A DNA stretch of 19,030 bases from CAVYPR01 sp052145775 (GTDB taxonomy: Bacteria > Actinomycetota > Acidimicrobiia > Acidimicrobiales > RAAP-2). The stretch is from contig JBKQNY010000163.1 of NCBI GenBank assembly GCA_052145775.1, positions 1-19,030 on the forward strand. Reading direction: 5' to 3'. The notes beneath the pieces were generated by a model that saw nothing but the letters and a program-made list of their open reading frames with translations, was not told where the DNA came from and ran no database searches. Each line of letters opens with the position of its first letter. The stretch's first letter is position 1. Positions 1 to 6,919 of this stretch are shown here, one piece after another. Made by a program: the position numbers and the translations under genes.

Positions 1-14
1 CGAGCCCAGCGGAC

Positions 15-980
15 TCAGTCCCCGATGTGATCGGCCGGGATCGTGCCCAGCTTGCCCGCGTGGAAGTCCTCGAAGGCCTGGGCCAGCTCGTCCCTGGTGT
101 TCATCACGAACGGGCCGTAGACGGCGATCGGCTCGCGGATCGGCCGGCCCCCCAGGACCAGGACGTCGAGGTTCGGAGCGCGCGACTCCTGGGTCCGGTC
201 GGCGGTCACCGCGACGGCGTCGCCCGGACCGTGCAGGGCGAGCTGGCCGGTCTGGATCGGCTGGGCGTCGGGCCCCACCGTGCCCCGTCCGTTCAGCACG
301 TAGACCAGCGCGTTGTACTCGGCCGGCCAGGGCAGCACGAGCCTGGCCCCCGGGCTCAGGGTGGCGTGCACCATGGAGATCGGGGTGTGGGTGACGCCCG
401 GCCCGCCGTGGCCGGCCACCGGGCCGCCCACCACCCGCACGAGGGCGCCGCCATCGGGCGACGACAGCAGGGTGACCGCTGCGGCCTCGATGTCCTGGTA
501 GCGGGGGGACACCCACTTGTCGGCGGCAGGCAGGTTGACCCACAGCTGGACGCCGTGGAAGAGCCCGCCACTGGCGATCAGCGCATCGGGCGGGCGCTCG
601 ATGTGCAGGATGCCGGCCCCGGCCGTCATCCACTGGGTGGCCCCGTCGGTGATGAGACCGCCGCCGCCGATCGAGTCCTGGTGCTGGAAGGTCCCGTCGA
701 TCATGTAGGTGACGGTCTCAAACCCCCGGTGAGGATGCCAGGGGGTGCCCTTGGGCTCTCCGGGGCCGTACTCCACCTCCCCCATCTGGTCCATGTGGAC
801 GAAAGGGTCAAGGTCGGCCGTGGACACTCCGGCGAAGGCGCGGCGCACCGGGAACCCCTCGCCCTCCAGCCCGTGCGGCGCGGTAGTCACGCTGCGGACG
901 GGCCGGACCGAGGCCGCCGCCGGGTCAGGCTCGGAGATCGTGGGAAGAGTGAGCGGATTGGCGACGGTCACTGCGGGCAT
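15..980 (-). CDS. Pirin family protein (bicupin)
   Basis: The 321-residue protein has the full pirin layout. The N-terminal cupin carries the metal-binding set H82, H84 (in WHPHRGFETVTYM), H126 and E128 (in GAGILHIERP), equivalent to His56/His58/His101/Glu103 of human pirin. A C-terminal cupin starts near residue 205. Family members are iron-binding cytosolic proteins. Some oxidise quercetin and others act as redox-sensing co-regulators, so the substrate cannot be told here. The ATG at 980 is well supported by a GAGGAGG Shine-Dalgarno about 8 nt upstream. The residues before the first cupin form a slightly long leader (about 30 aa). It lies 105 nt downstream of the hotdog thioesterase on the same strand and may be read from the same transcript, though its own strong ribosome site would let it be expressed alone. 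All four metal ligands are intact, so I expect an active fold. Confidence 0.93.
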   Translation of the reverse strand: MPAVTVANPLTLPTISEPDPAAASVRPVRSVTTAPHGLEGEGFPVRRAFAGVSTADLDPFVHMDQMGEVEYGPGEPKGTPWHPHRGFETVTYMIDGTFQHQDSIGGGGLITDGATQWMTAGAGILHIERPPDALIASGGLFHGVQLWVNLPAADKWVSPRYQDIEAAAVTLLSSPDGGALVRVVGGPVAGHGGPGVTHTPISMVHATLSPGARLVLPWPAEYNALVYVLNGRGTVGPDAQPIQTGQLALHGPGDAVAVTADRTQESRAPNLDVLVLGGRPIREPIAVYGPFVMNTRDELAQAFEDFHAGKLGTIPADHIGD

Positions 981-1085
981 GGGGGTCCTCCTCGCCGGAG
1001 CCGGTGGGTCCCGCTGTCGGGCGCCGCACGACGCCGGTCCTCAGCAGCCAACGCCCGGTCGGCGGGTGTCATTCCCGGTCGACGC

Positions 1086-1778
1086 CTATACCTCGGCGTC
1101 GAAGAACCGGTCAGGGTCGACGGCCACGAACAGCCCCTCGCCCTGGACCAGGAGCCGGTCGCCGTCCCGCAGCTCGCCGACCACGGTCATCTTGCGACCT
1201 GTCCGGGCGGCCAGGCGGGCACGCCCCTCGAGTTGGCGGCCGAGGGGCGTGGGGTGCCGGTAGGTCACGGTGAGGCGGCCGGTGAAGGCCGGGCTCCCCG
1301 AGATCGACATGACAAGACCCATGGTCTGGTCCATCAGGGCCGCCACCACCCCGCCGTGCGCTCGGCCCGGTGCCCCCTCGAACGCCTTGCCTAAAACCAC
1401 CTGGCAGACCGCCTCGTCGCCCTCCCGCCATGCCCTGGCGCCGATGCCCATCGGATTGGCCCGCCCCGAGACCACGCAGTCGGGGAAGGCGCTGGCCGGG
1501 ATGGCCTCGGCCCCCTCGGGCATGGTTCGAGCGAACACCGTCTCACGCCGGGCGAGCAGGGAGTGCACCCGCTCAGGGGCAGCTTCCACCGACGGGAGGA
1601 CCTCGTCGACACGGCGGGTGATCTCGGCCAGCGTCCCGTCGTCGGGCTGGTGGGCGACAAGGGCATTGCCCAGCCTCCGCAGGGAGGCCGCCAGGGCCAA
1701 CCGGGCATCGCTGGTGTGGGTGGTGGTGGAGGGCCCGGCGTCGGTCATCGGCCGCGCACCGTAGCAGCCGCCCCTCAT
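1086..1778 (-). CDS. PaaI/4HBT-type hotdog thioesterase
   Basis: The 230-residue protein has a C-terminal hotdog domain (about residues 105-222). Its signature GRAHGGVVAALMDQTMG at 138-154 includes the HGG loop and the acidic D150 expected of PaaI-like acyl-CoA thioesterases. The first 95 residues are a helical, charged extension not typical of minimal PaaI proteins and recall the longer THEM4-like layout. The likely reaction is hydrolysis of an acyl- or aryl-CoA thioester in the cytosol, but the acyl group is unknown. The start at 1778 overlaps the stop of the upstream aldo/keto reductase as ATGA, suggesting translational coupling. A second in-frame ATG at 1748 (MTDAG...) is equally possible, because neither has a clear Shine-Dalgarno. 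Thioesterase function rests on family resemblance only. Confidence 0.87.
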   Translation of the reverse strand: MRGGCYGARPMTDAGPSTTTHTSDARLALAASLRRLGNALVAHQPDDGTLAEITRRVDEVLPSVEAAPERVHSLLARRETVFARTMPEGAEAIPASAFPDCVVSGRANPMGIGARAWREGDEAVCQVVLGKAFEGAPGRAHGGVVAALMDQTMGLVMSISGSPAFTGRLTVTYRHPTPLGRQLEGRARLAARTGRKMTVVGELRDGDRLLVQGEGLFVAVDPDRFFDAEV

Positions 1779-2635
1779 GCGCCGTCGATACGGGCCACCT
1801 CCTCGGACGTGAGCTCGATGGCGGCTGCCTCGGCCGAGGCCACCGCCGTCTCGGGCCGGCTGGAGCCCGGGATGGGGATAACCCTGCGCCCTTTGGCCAG
1901 CATCCAGGCCAGGGTGAGCTGCTGGGGGGAGACACCGCGGGCCGACGCCAGCTCGCCCACGGCCGGCCGCTCGGCCACGATTCGCTCGGTGTTGCCGATG
2001 CCCCCCAGCGGGCTCCAGGCGATGAAGGCGATGCCGAGCCCTTCGCAGTGCTCGAGCTCGCTCTCCGAGGACCGGAACCGGAGCGAGAACTCGTTCTGCA
2101 CGCTGACCAGGCGCCCGCCGAGGACCTTCTGGGCCTCGTCGATCTGCTCGACGGTGGCGTTGGAGATGCCGGCCATGCGGATCTTGCCCTCGTCGAGGAG
2201 GTCGGCCAGTGCGCCGACCGACTCGGCGTAGGGGACGTGAGGGTCCGGCCGGTGGTACTGGTAGAGGCCGATGGCCTCGACCCCGAGCGCCTTGAGGGAG
2301 GCTTCGCAGGCCTGCTTGACGTACTCAGGCCGGCCGTTCACCGTCCAGCTGCCGTCGCCCGGTCGCAGGTGTCCGCCCTTGGTGGCGACGAGGACGCGGC
2401 TCGAGTCCCCGCCCCAGGTGGCGAGCGCCTTGGCTACCAGGCGCTCACCGTGCCCGTGCTCTTGGGTGTTGAGGCAGTACGCGTCAGCCGTGTCGATGAT
2501 GGTGACACCGGCGTCGAGCGAGGCATGGACGGTGCGCATGGCCTGGGCCTCGTCCGGGCGTCCCTCGATCGAGAGTGGCATCTCCCCGAACCCGATGGCG
2601 CTCACCTCGATGCCGCCGATCTCGCGCTGCTGCAT
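1775..2635 (-). CDS. Aldo/keto reductase
   Basis: The 286-residue protein is a typical (beta/alpha)8 NAD(P)H-dependent aldo/keto reductase. The catalytic tetrad is visible: D48 and Y53 in the motif DTADAY, K86 in VATKGG, and H128 in YQYHRPDP. The C-terminal cofactor site is recognisable as IPIPGSSRPE. The protein would reduce aldehydes or ketones in the cytosol; the substrate is not predictable. I chose the ATG at 2635 over longer in-frame starts because a GAGGAGGA ribosome site sits just upstream and the protein then begins with the family-typical MQQREIGGIEVSAIGFG. It is the first gene of an apparent minus-strand unit followed by the hotdog thioesterase (ATGA overlap) and the pirin. A strong inverted repeat lies 44 nt upstream of the start. 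Confidence 0.93.
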   Translation of the reverse strand: MQQREIGGIEVSAIGFGEMPLSIEGRPDEAQAMRTVHASLDAGVTIIDTADAYCLNTQEHGHGERLVAKALATWGGDSSRVLVATKGGHLRPGDGSWTVNGRPEYVKQACEASLKALGVEAIGLYQYHRPDPHVPYAESVGALADLLDEGKIRMAGISNATVEQIDEAQKVLGGRLVSVQNEFSLRFRSSESELEHCEGLGIAFIAWSPLGGIGNTERIVAERPAVGELASARGVSPQQLTLAWMLAKGRRVIPIPGSSRPETAVASAEAAAIELTSEEVARIDGA

Positions 2636-2985
2636 GGTTCCTCCTCTTCGTTGTCGGGCTCGTGTGCGCCGGAATCGTCCCGTGCCGGGCGGGCCCGGCA
2701 CGGGCACCTTCGGGCCGTTGCCGGCCAATGTCCTATACCCGGTGCGGCTGCGGCGCCACTGTGCGCCGACCCGGCTCGACCGGGCGTTGGCCGCACTACG
2801 GCGATCCGGCGGGACAGGTCGCCCGCCTACCGGCGCGCGGTGCGATCAGACCGCCGGCCGGCCGACCCGCGCCGCGGCGGCTTCCAATCTCGGCGTCCGT
2901 ACCCCGGAGCCTGCCCCGCCCCCTCGGGCGGATCGATAGCATCGGTGCAGGAGACGTGCCCGGAGCGCACGTCACGGAGCCCACC
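2636..2985. other. Divergent intergenic region, 350 nt
   Basis: This gap separates the minus-strand aldo/keto reductase from the plus-strand small protein at 2986, so it should hold promoters in both directions. Besides the reductase ribosome site and the inverted repeat at 2679-2704, I see no convincing -35/-10 pair. TATAGG on minus near 2731-2736 and TAGCAT on plus near 2937-2942 are only weak -10 candidates. Frames open here look like GC-rich shadows without family features. Confidence 0.5.
2679..2704. repeat. Perfect 12-bp inverted repeat upstream of aldo/keto reductase
   Basis: The arms CCCGTGCCGGGC (2679-2690) and GCCCGGCACGGG (2693-2704) are exact reverse complements separated by only two bases. 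The element ends 44 nt before the aldo/keto reductase start, within the divergent promoter region. The near-zero loop favours a dimeric-regulator operator over an RNA hairpin, but a cruciform or 5'-leader stem is possible. It is not followed by a T-run on either strand. Confidence 0.6.
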
Positions 2986-3240
2986 ATGCCGGACAGCGTC
3001 GTTGATTCCCTGGTCCTGGACCTGTTGGAGTGGATCGGTCCGAATTCCCGACCCTACGGCGAGGTGCTCGACGCCTGGAGGACGTCGTGCCCGAGGTTGC
3101 CGATCTGGGAGGAGGCCAACGACCGGGGCTTCTTGGTGGTGTCGCGTGAGACCGGACGCGGTGCCTTCGTTGCGGTGACCGCGGCAGGCCGGGAGCACCT
3201 GCACGAGTTCCGGCGACCCGCACCGACGCTTTCCCCGTAG
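2986..3240 (+). CDS. Small conserved hypothetical protein (84 aa)
   Basis: The 84-residue product starts MPDSVVDSLVLDLLEWIGPN and is mostly one small globular unit with EVLDAWRTSCPRLPIWEEANDRGFL in the middle and VAVTAAGREHLHEF at the end. I recognise this pattern as a recurring uncharacterised family of about 80-90 residues in environmental bacteria, but I know of no assigned function. The final helix-strand pattern (VTAAGREHL) resembles the C-terminal part of winged-helix proteins, which is only a hint. The ATG at 2986 has a GGAG seven nt upstream. Longer in-frame starts would add an Arg/Pro-rich leader typical of shadow translation. It has no operon partner on the plus strand, since the next feature is a tRNA on the other strand. 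Confidence 0.72.
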   Translation: MPDSVVDSLVLDLLEWIGPNSRPYGEVLDAWRTSCPRLPIWEEANDRGFLVVSRETGRGAFVAVTAAGREHLHEFRRPAPTLSP

Positions 3241-3357
3241 TGGGCAGGGCCGATCCGAACTGTCGTCGCGTCCCCGCCGGGCGGCGATAGTCACTAAGAG
3301 CTGAGCTGGCCCTCGAAAGCGCTTACCGTGCAACCGCGCAAACGCCAATGGATCTGG

Positions 3358-3431
3358 TGGGGCTAGAAGGACTTGAACCTTCGGCCTCAGCATTATCAGT
3401 GCTGCGCTCTAACCAACTGAGCTATAGCCCC
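3358..3431 (-). tRNA. tRNA-Ile (anticodon GAT)
   Basis: On the minus strand a complete cloverleaf can be drawn. The acceptor stem GGGGCTA pairs with TAGCCCC, the D-arm is GCTC/GAGC, the anticodon stem CAGCA/TGCTG encloses CTGATAA with anticodon GAT, and the T-arm is GAAGG-TTCAAGT-CCTTC. The discriminator is A and the 3' CCA is encoded (3355-3357). It is a lone gene 174 nt downstream of the thioesterase stop, not beside a ribosomal RNA or tRNA-Ala. Confidence 0.96.
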
Positions 3432-3605
3432 AGACCCGGATCTCGGGCGGCTTGCGCTGACCGCGCCCGAACCTCCGGAGACCTGGCAGGAGAGAGCATA
3501 CGCCCGGTGCAATGCCACGGGCGAAGTGAAGGCGAGCACCCGCAGCCGACGGACGTGCACTTCACCGTGAACCTTCTCCGGGCGTCCTCGGAGCGAGCGG
3601 GGTGA

Positions 3606-4433
3606 TCAGTTCGTTGTGGAGGGATCGAGCTCCCAGAACCTGAGGCCAAACGACTGGCTGGCCGTGGCGAGGAGCGCGCCCGACTCCGACCAGAGGAAGG
3701 CCACGCCCTGTGCGTACCCCTCGACGGCAGCGTGCATCCTGATGTCGCACAGGACCCATTCCGTAGCCTCTAGTTGGACCATGCGCAGGGTGTTGTCGAG
3801 GCTGCGGCCCATGGTGGGTCGGCCGAGAGGTTGGGACGCCCCGCCCGAGACGTAGTCACCGAAGATGGCCAGGGTGCCGGCCGACGGCGAAAGGTGACCG
3901 GGCACCCGCGCCCACAGTGCCGAGGTCCGCTCGCCCGCGGTTCCGTCGAGCTCACTCATCATGCGGCCCGCCGCCACACGCACGTCGACCCGGTCGAGGA
4001 TGCTGTTGGTGGCTTCGACCGGCAACCACCTCGCTTCGCACTCTTCGGGTCTGGGCACCGAGGGAGGCTGCACCCACACGTCGTGGGCCACGTGCTGTGG
4101 TTCTCCGAGAGCGGCGTTGACGGTGAGGATCTCCCGCCCCTCGGTCCGGGCAACCGCACGCCCCTGGGTGACGTGGCCGCCGACGACGGCCAGGGTCACT
4201 TCGTAGTCGACGACGCTCCCGGTGGTGGCGTAGGAGAGATACTGCGCCGTCGCCCAGACGGTGGGGCGGCCCGAGGCCGCCTCGAGCGCCACCAGACCCG
4301 CGCCCAGGCCGCAGCCGCCGAACAGGAACTTGCCCGGGGTCGAGAGCTCGGGACCGACGGTGAGCCGCCAGTGGGTCCTGTCGTCGCCGGGGCCTCTGAC
4401 CGGCTCCAGGCCGAGGAACTCCCGCGCGTCCAC
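3606..4433 (-). CDS. TesB-like acyl-CoA thioesterase (double hotdog)
   Basis: The 275-residue protein matches the two-hotdog acyl-CoA thioesterase II family in length and layout. The N-terminal hotdog (about 25-115) contains KFLFGGCGLGAGLVALE. The C-terminal hotdog (about 165-268) contains RPTMGRSLDNTL with D213 and the terminal GALLATASQSFGLRFW with Q260, positions that match the Asp and Gln of the E. coli TesB Asp/Thr/Gln triad. It would hydrolyse acyl-CoAs in the cytosol. The start is a GTG at 4433, 22 nt after the SGNH lipoprotein stop, with no clear Shine-Dalgarno, so expression probably depends on the upstream gene. The tRNA-Ile lies downstream. Chain-length preference cannot be predicted. 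Confidence 0.84.
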   Translation of the reverse strand: MDAREFLGLEPVRGPGDDRTHWRLTVGPELSTPGKFLFGGCGLGAGLVALEAASGRPTVWATAQYLSYATTGSVVDYEVTLAVVGGHVTQGRAVARTEGREILTVNAALGEPQHVAHDVWVQPPSVPRPEECEARWLPVEATNSILDRVDVRVAAGRMMSELDGTAGERTSALWARVPGHLSPSAGTLAIFGDYVSGGASQPLGRPTMGRSLDNTLRMVQLEATEWVLCDIRMHAAVEGYAQGVAFLWSESGALLATASQSFGLRFWELDPSTTN

Positions 4434-4455
4434 CAGGCGGAGGCTACCGGCCCGG

Positions 4456-5169
4456 TCAGGCGTCGGCCGCGACCATGGCGGCCAGTGCCTGGGCTCCGGG
4501 ACCGCCGATCGGCAGGTGGGTCCCTGTCGAGTAGAGCCAGCTCGGATTCTGGGAAGCGAGGGTGTACCAGTCGGCGAGCACGGCGTTCGGGTACTTGTGA
4601 ACCCCGGTCGTGAGCACCGCGTTGTTGGGGTCCTGCCACCCGCGGTCGACGAAGACGTTGACGAAGACGACTCGGCTGGCCCCCGACAGGACCGACATCA
4701 TCGAGTCGAACTGCGCTGTCGTGATCGGTCCGTTCGTGCCCAGTCCGACGATAACGACCGCCCCGAGCTGGTTCGCTGACTTGGCCTGTTGGAGCAGGGC
4801 GAGACCTGTTGTCCACTGCCGCCCCACCGACGCTAGGACGTCGACACCGGGGATGTCCCATTTGAGGTCTGTTTGGTAGTCGAGCATGACCGAGTCGCCG
4901 ACGGCGGTCACCTGACCCGCGACGAAGCCCGGGCCCGGGGCCGGAAGCGGTGGGGTGTCGATTGGTCCGTGGGTGACCGGTGCCGTGGTCGTGGTGGGGC
5001 TCGGGACCGGGCGCGGCAACGTTGAGGCCGGTGGTTTCGTGGACGAGTGGGCGGTTCGGCGAGGATCGACGCGCGTCGTCGAGCAGGCGGCGAGTGCGGT
5101 AGCCGCCAACGCGGCGGCAACCGCCAGTACTGCCTTTCTGCGAAGCATGGGGTCGCGACGGTTCTGCAT
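4456..5169 (-). CDS. SGNH/GDSL-fold lipoprotein, putative esterase or acyltransferase domain
   Basis: The 237-residue protein begins with a charged n-region, a hydrophobic core and the lipobox LAAC (Cys29), then a Pro/Thr-rich spacer to about residue 80, so it should be a lipid-anchored extracytoplasmic protein. The remainder resembles the stand-alone SGNH domain found at the C-terminus of OafA/OatA-type acyltransferases: block I AVGDSVML with Ser93, block III VGLGTNGP with Asn146, and block V with His218. The usual DxxH is TxxH here (T215 in STGTHLP), so the catalytic Asp appears replaced. Starts at 5169 (ATG, chosen), 5148 (ATG, giving lipobox Cys22) and 5271 (GTG) are all possible, because none has a ribosome site. 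Stop-to-start distance to the thioesterase is 22 nt. Substrate unknown; cell-wall or glycan esters are the usual targets. Confidence 0.78.
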   Translation of the reverse strand: MQNRRDPMLRRKAVLAVAAALAATALAACSTTRVDPRRTAHSSTKPPASTLPRPVPSPTTTTAPVTHGPIDTPPLPAPGPGFVAGQVTAVGDSVMLDYQTDLKWDIPGVDVLASVGRQWTTGLALLQQAKSANQLGAVVIVGLGTNGPITTAQFDSMMSVLSGASRVVFVNVFVDRGWQDPNNAVLTTGVHKYPNAVLADWYTLASQNPSWLYSTGTHLPIGGPGAQALAAMVAADA

Positions 5170-5384
5170 GGGACGAAAGGGAGGTGCGCCGGGTCCCCGA
5201 GACGGGACATCCGGCGACTGGGCCGACAGGTAATTGTGCCATCCGCCGGGAGAGGGCGCCGCGCAGGGCACGCCGACCTATCCCTGGCGCGGGCCGTCCC
5301 GCCACGATGCCTGCTGTCCGAACCGCCGTCGGAGAGCACATCCCCTCATGCCGGGACTCCTCGCGTCGAACGCCCCGAGGACGT

Positions 5385-5756
5385 TCAGGAGGACTGCTGT
5401 CGTTCCTGTCCGGTGTCGTAGAAGGTGTCGAGGTAGGCGTCGGGGTCCAATTCGCTGTCGCGCATCAACGAGAAGACCTCAGAGCCGGCCTCAGGCCGCC
5501 TGTGCCCGATCCAGTACGCCTGCGCCATCTGGAGGTATTCGGAATTCAGGCGCTCGGCGTACGCTTGGGCGTCCATTTCGGCGAACGCGATCGCGTCGTC
5601 GAGGGAGTCCGCCTCCCAGAGGGTGATCCGCTCCTCGTAGGTCAGAGGTTGGGACCAGCGAAAGACGCAGCGGACGCCGAACCATCCGGGCTGCCCTCCC
5701 GGCTCGCCGGTCACGACGTCTTCCACCGGTCCGAGGTCCTCATCGTCCTCTCCCAT
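5385..5756 (-). CDS. Small DUF4288-like protein
   Basis: The 123-residue acidic protein has a globular core WFGVRCVFRW...YEERITLWEADSLDDAIAFAE followed by AYWIGHRRPEAGSEVFSLMRDSELDPDAYLD. The pattern of an N-terminal strand, then YEERI, then an alternating Asp/Ala helix resembles DUF4288 proteins, whose function is unknown; this is a recollection, not a search. No signal peptide or membrane segment is seen. I take the ATG at 5756 because the longer frame (to 5861) runs into the FKBP gene and adds a Ser-rich non-globular leader. It lies 25 nt after the FKBP stop on the same strand and is probably co-transcribed with it. Confidence 0.7.
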   Translation of the reverse strand: MGEDDEDLGPVEDVVTGEPGGQPGWFGVRCVFRWSQPLTYEERITLWEADSLDDAIAFAEMDAQAYAERLNSEYLQMAQAYWIGHRRPEAGSEVFSLMRDSELDPDAYLDTFYDTGQERQQSS

Positions 5757-5781
5757 CCCGGTGAGGTTACCGAAGGAACTG

Positions 5782-6369
5782 CTACTTGACAGCCTGGAGA
5801 TCGACGACGAAGACGAGCGCCTCGTTTGGCTTGATCGTTGGCGGGGAGCCTCTAGTGCCATAGCCGAGAGAGGACGGGATGACGATCTCGCGACGACCGC
5901 CGACCTTCATGCCGACAATCCCCTCCCTGAACCCAGGCACGACTGTGCTTAGCGGGAAGGACGCTGGCTGGTTGCTCGTCCAGGTGCCCGATGTGAAATC
6001 GGTGCCGGTTGTGAAGTCGGCGCCCACGTACTTCACCACGACGGTGGACGATGTGGTGGCCTCGGTTCCAGATCCGATCACCAGATCCTTGGTGACCAGC
6101 TTGCTGGGCGGGGGTGGGGTCCCCGGGCTGATGACCGGCTGGACCTGGAGGTTCGTGGGGTCGGCGACCGCCGGTGCAGACGTGGTGGACGCGCCCGTGG
6201 TGGAGGTCGTGGATGTGCTGCCGCTCGTGTTCGAGGTATGGGAGGTGCCAGACGCGGGGCTCGAGAGCGTGGTCGATGGAGAGCTGTTCGGAGATGACGA
6301 AGGGCTGCTACCACAGCCCGCGAGAACGAGTCCTAGGAGCAATGGGGCAGCAATGAGAAGGCGTCGCAC
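5782..6369 (-). CDS. FKBP-type peptidyl-prolyl isomerase lipoprotein
   Basis: From a GTG at 6369 the 195-residue product has a short Arg-rich n-region, a hydrophobic core and lipobox LAGC (Cys19). A Ser/Thr-rich linker to about residue 68 follows, then one FKBP domain (about 90-195) with VVKYVG, VVPGFREGIVGMKVGGRR, IPSSLGYGTRG and NEALVFVVDL. It should be a membrane-anchored extracytoplasmic prolyl isomerase or chaperone that helps fold secreted proteins. The Trp at the floor of the FKBP12 pocket is Phe147, and the FDSS motif reads FTSG, losing the conserved Asp. The GTG start is supported by TATACT ending 8 nt before it; the ATG at 6408 is an alternative that would place extra residues before the signal peptide. 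The small DUF4288-like gene follows closely. Confidence 0.87.
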   Translation of the reverse strand: MRRLLIAAPLLLGLVLAGCGSSPSSSPNSSPSTTLSSPASGTSHTSNTSGSTSTTSTTGASTTSAPAVADPTNLQVQPVISPGTPPPPSKLVTKDLVIGSGTEATTSSTVVVKYVGADFTTGTDFTSGTWTSNQPASFPLSTVVPGFREGIVGMKVGGRREIVIPSSLGYGTRGSPPTIKPNEALVFVVDLQAVK

Positions 6370-6377
6370 GGCTGAGG

Positions 6378-6383
6378 AGTATA
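6378..6383 (-). promoter_or_regulatory. Putative -10 box for FKBP lipoprotein, leaderless
   Basis: TATACT on the minus strand matches the -10 consensus in five of six positions and ends 8 nt before the GTG at 6369, which would make that GTG the transcript's first codon or nearly so. The -35 region 17-18 nt upstream is poor, and no ribosome site precedes the GTG. Leaderless mRNAs are common in Actinobacteria. Confidence 0.4.
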
Positions 6384-6650
6384 GAGCATCCGGGGGCCCG
6401 ATCGGCATCATGCAGCTTCGCTTTGGGGTCGTCGGACCACTCCCCCCCAAGACAGGGTGCCGAACCGGAGCCCTTCGTCGTTGCCGGTCCGCAGGTCAGG
6501 TCGAGTTTGTCGCAGCGAGGCGGCAGCGGCAGCCGGGGCGCGGTGGCGGCCAGATCCATGCCTGCTCAGCTCCATGTGACCGTCTCTCGTCGACGTCCAC
6601 CCACGCCACACGTCCCCACCGGTGAATGATTGTTGTCGAACCGCCCCCCT

Positions 6651-6679
6651 TTGGGCGTCACGTGGCTGCGAAGTAGCAT
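6651..6679 (+). promoter_or_regulatory. Putative tRNA-Ala promoter
   Basis: TTGGGC (6651-6656) and TAGCAT (6674-6679) are separated by 17 nt, and transcription would begin about 3 nt before the mature tRNA 5' end. The -35 is only half consensus, but position and spacing fit. The rest of the 238-nt gap from 6451 to here shows no gene. Confidence 0.42.
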
Positions 6680-6688
6680 CTGGCCCGC

Positions 6689-6762
6689 GGGGACGTAGCT
6701 CAGCTGGCTAGAGCACCTGCTTTGCAAGCAGGGGGTCGTGGGTTCGAGTCCCATCGTCTCCA
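6689..6762 (+). tRNA. tRNA-Ala (anticodon TGC)
   Basis: The cloverleaf has acceptor GGGGACG/CGTCTCC (one G-T pair), D-arm GCTC/GAGC, anticodon stem CCTGC/GCAGG around TTTGCAA with anticodon TGC, and T-arm GTGGG-TTCGAGT-CCCAT (one G-T closing pair). Discriminator A is followed by CCC, so the 3' CCA is not encoded, unlike the other two tRNAs in this window. Confidence 0.96.
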
Positions 6763-6860
6763 CCCTTGTGATGTCGCGGCAATTCTGTGGTCCACTTTTT
6801 GGGGTTCAGGTCACTGCGCTCTCGCGGAGTCATTGGGGCAGACGAGCCCTCTCGCGTTGT

Positions 6861-6895
6861 CCGGCCGGCGGTCCTGCTCGTTCAGGGAGGGCCGG
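6861..6895. terminator. Possible bidirectional hairpin between tRNA-Ala and desaturase
   Basis: CCGGCC (6861-6866) pairs with GGCCGG (6890-6895), and inside it TCCTG (6872-6876) can pair with CAGGG (683-position run 6883-6887, one wobble) around a six-base loop. The hairpin sits in the 157-nt convergent gap and could serve both genes. No T-run follows, so evidence is modest. Confidence 0.3.
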
Positions 6896-6919
6896 GGTGT
6901 CGCGCACCCATGCGTCCCG

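Noticed and set aside
27..1394. Long plus-strand open frame (455 codons) across the pirin and thioesterase genes
   Set aside because: It is antisense to two well-recognised proteins, its translation is Gly/Arg/His/Val-rich with no family motif, and high GC makes such frames common.
3561..3571. TTCAC-C-GTGAA small palindrome downstream of the thioesterase
   Set aside because: Five-base arms are expected by chance, and no promoter or gene end at this place depends on it.
6566..6763. Small frame starting METMGLEPTTPCLQ
   Set aside because: This peptide is the well-known false translation of the antisense strand of a tRNA gene, here tRNA-Ala. Similar false peptides arise at the tRNA-Ile and tRNA-Pro loci.
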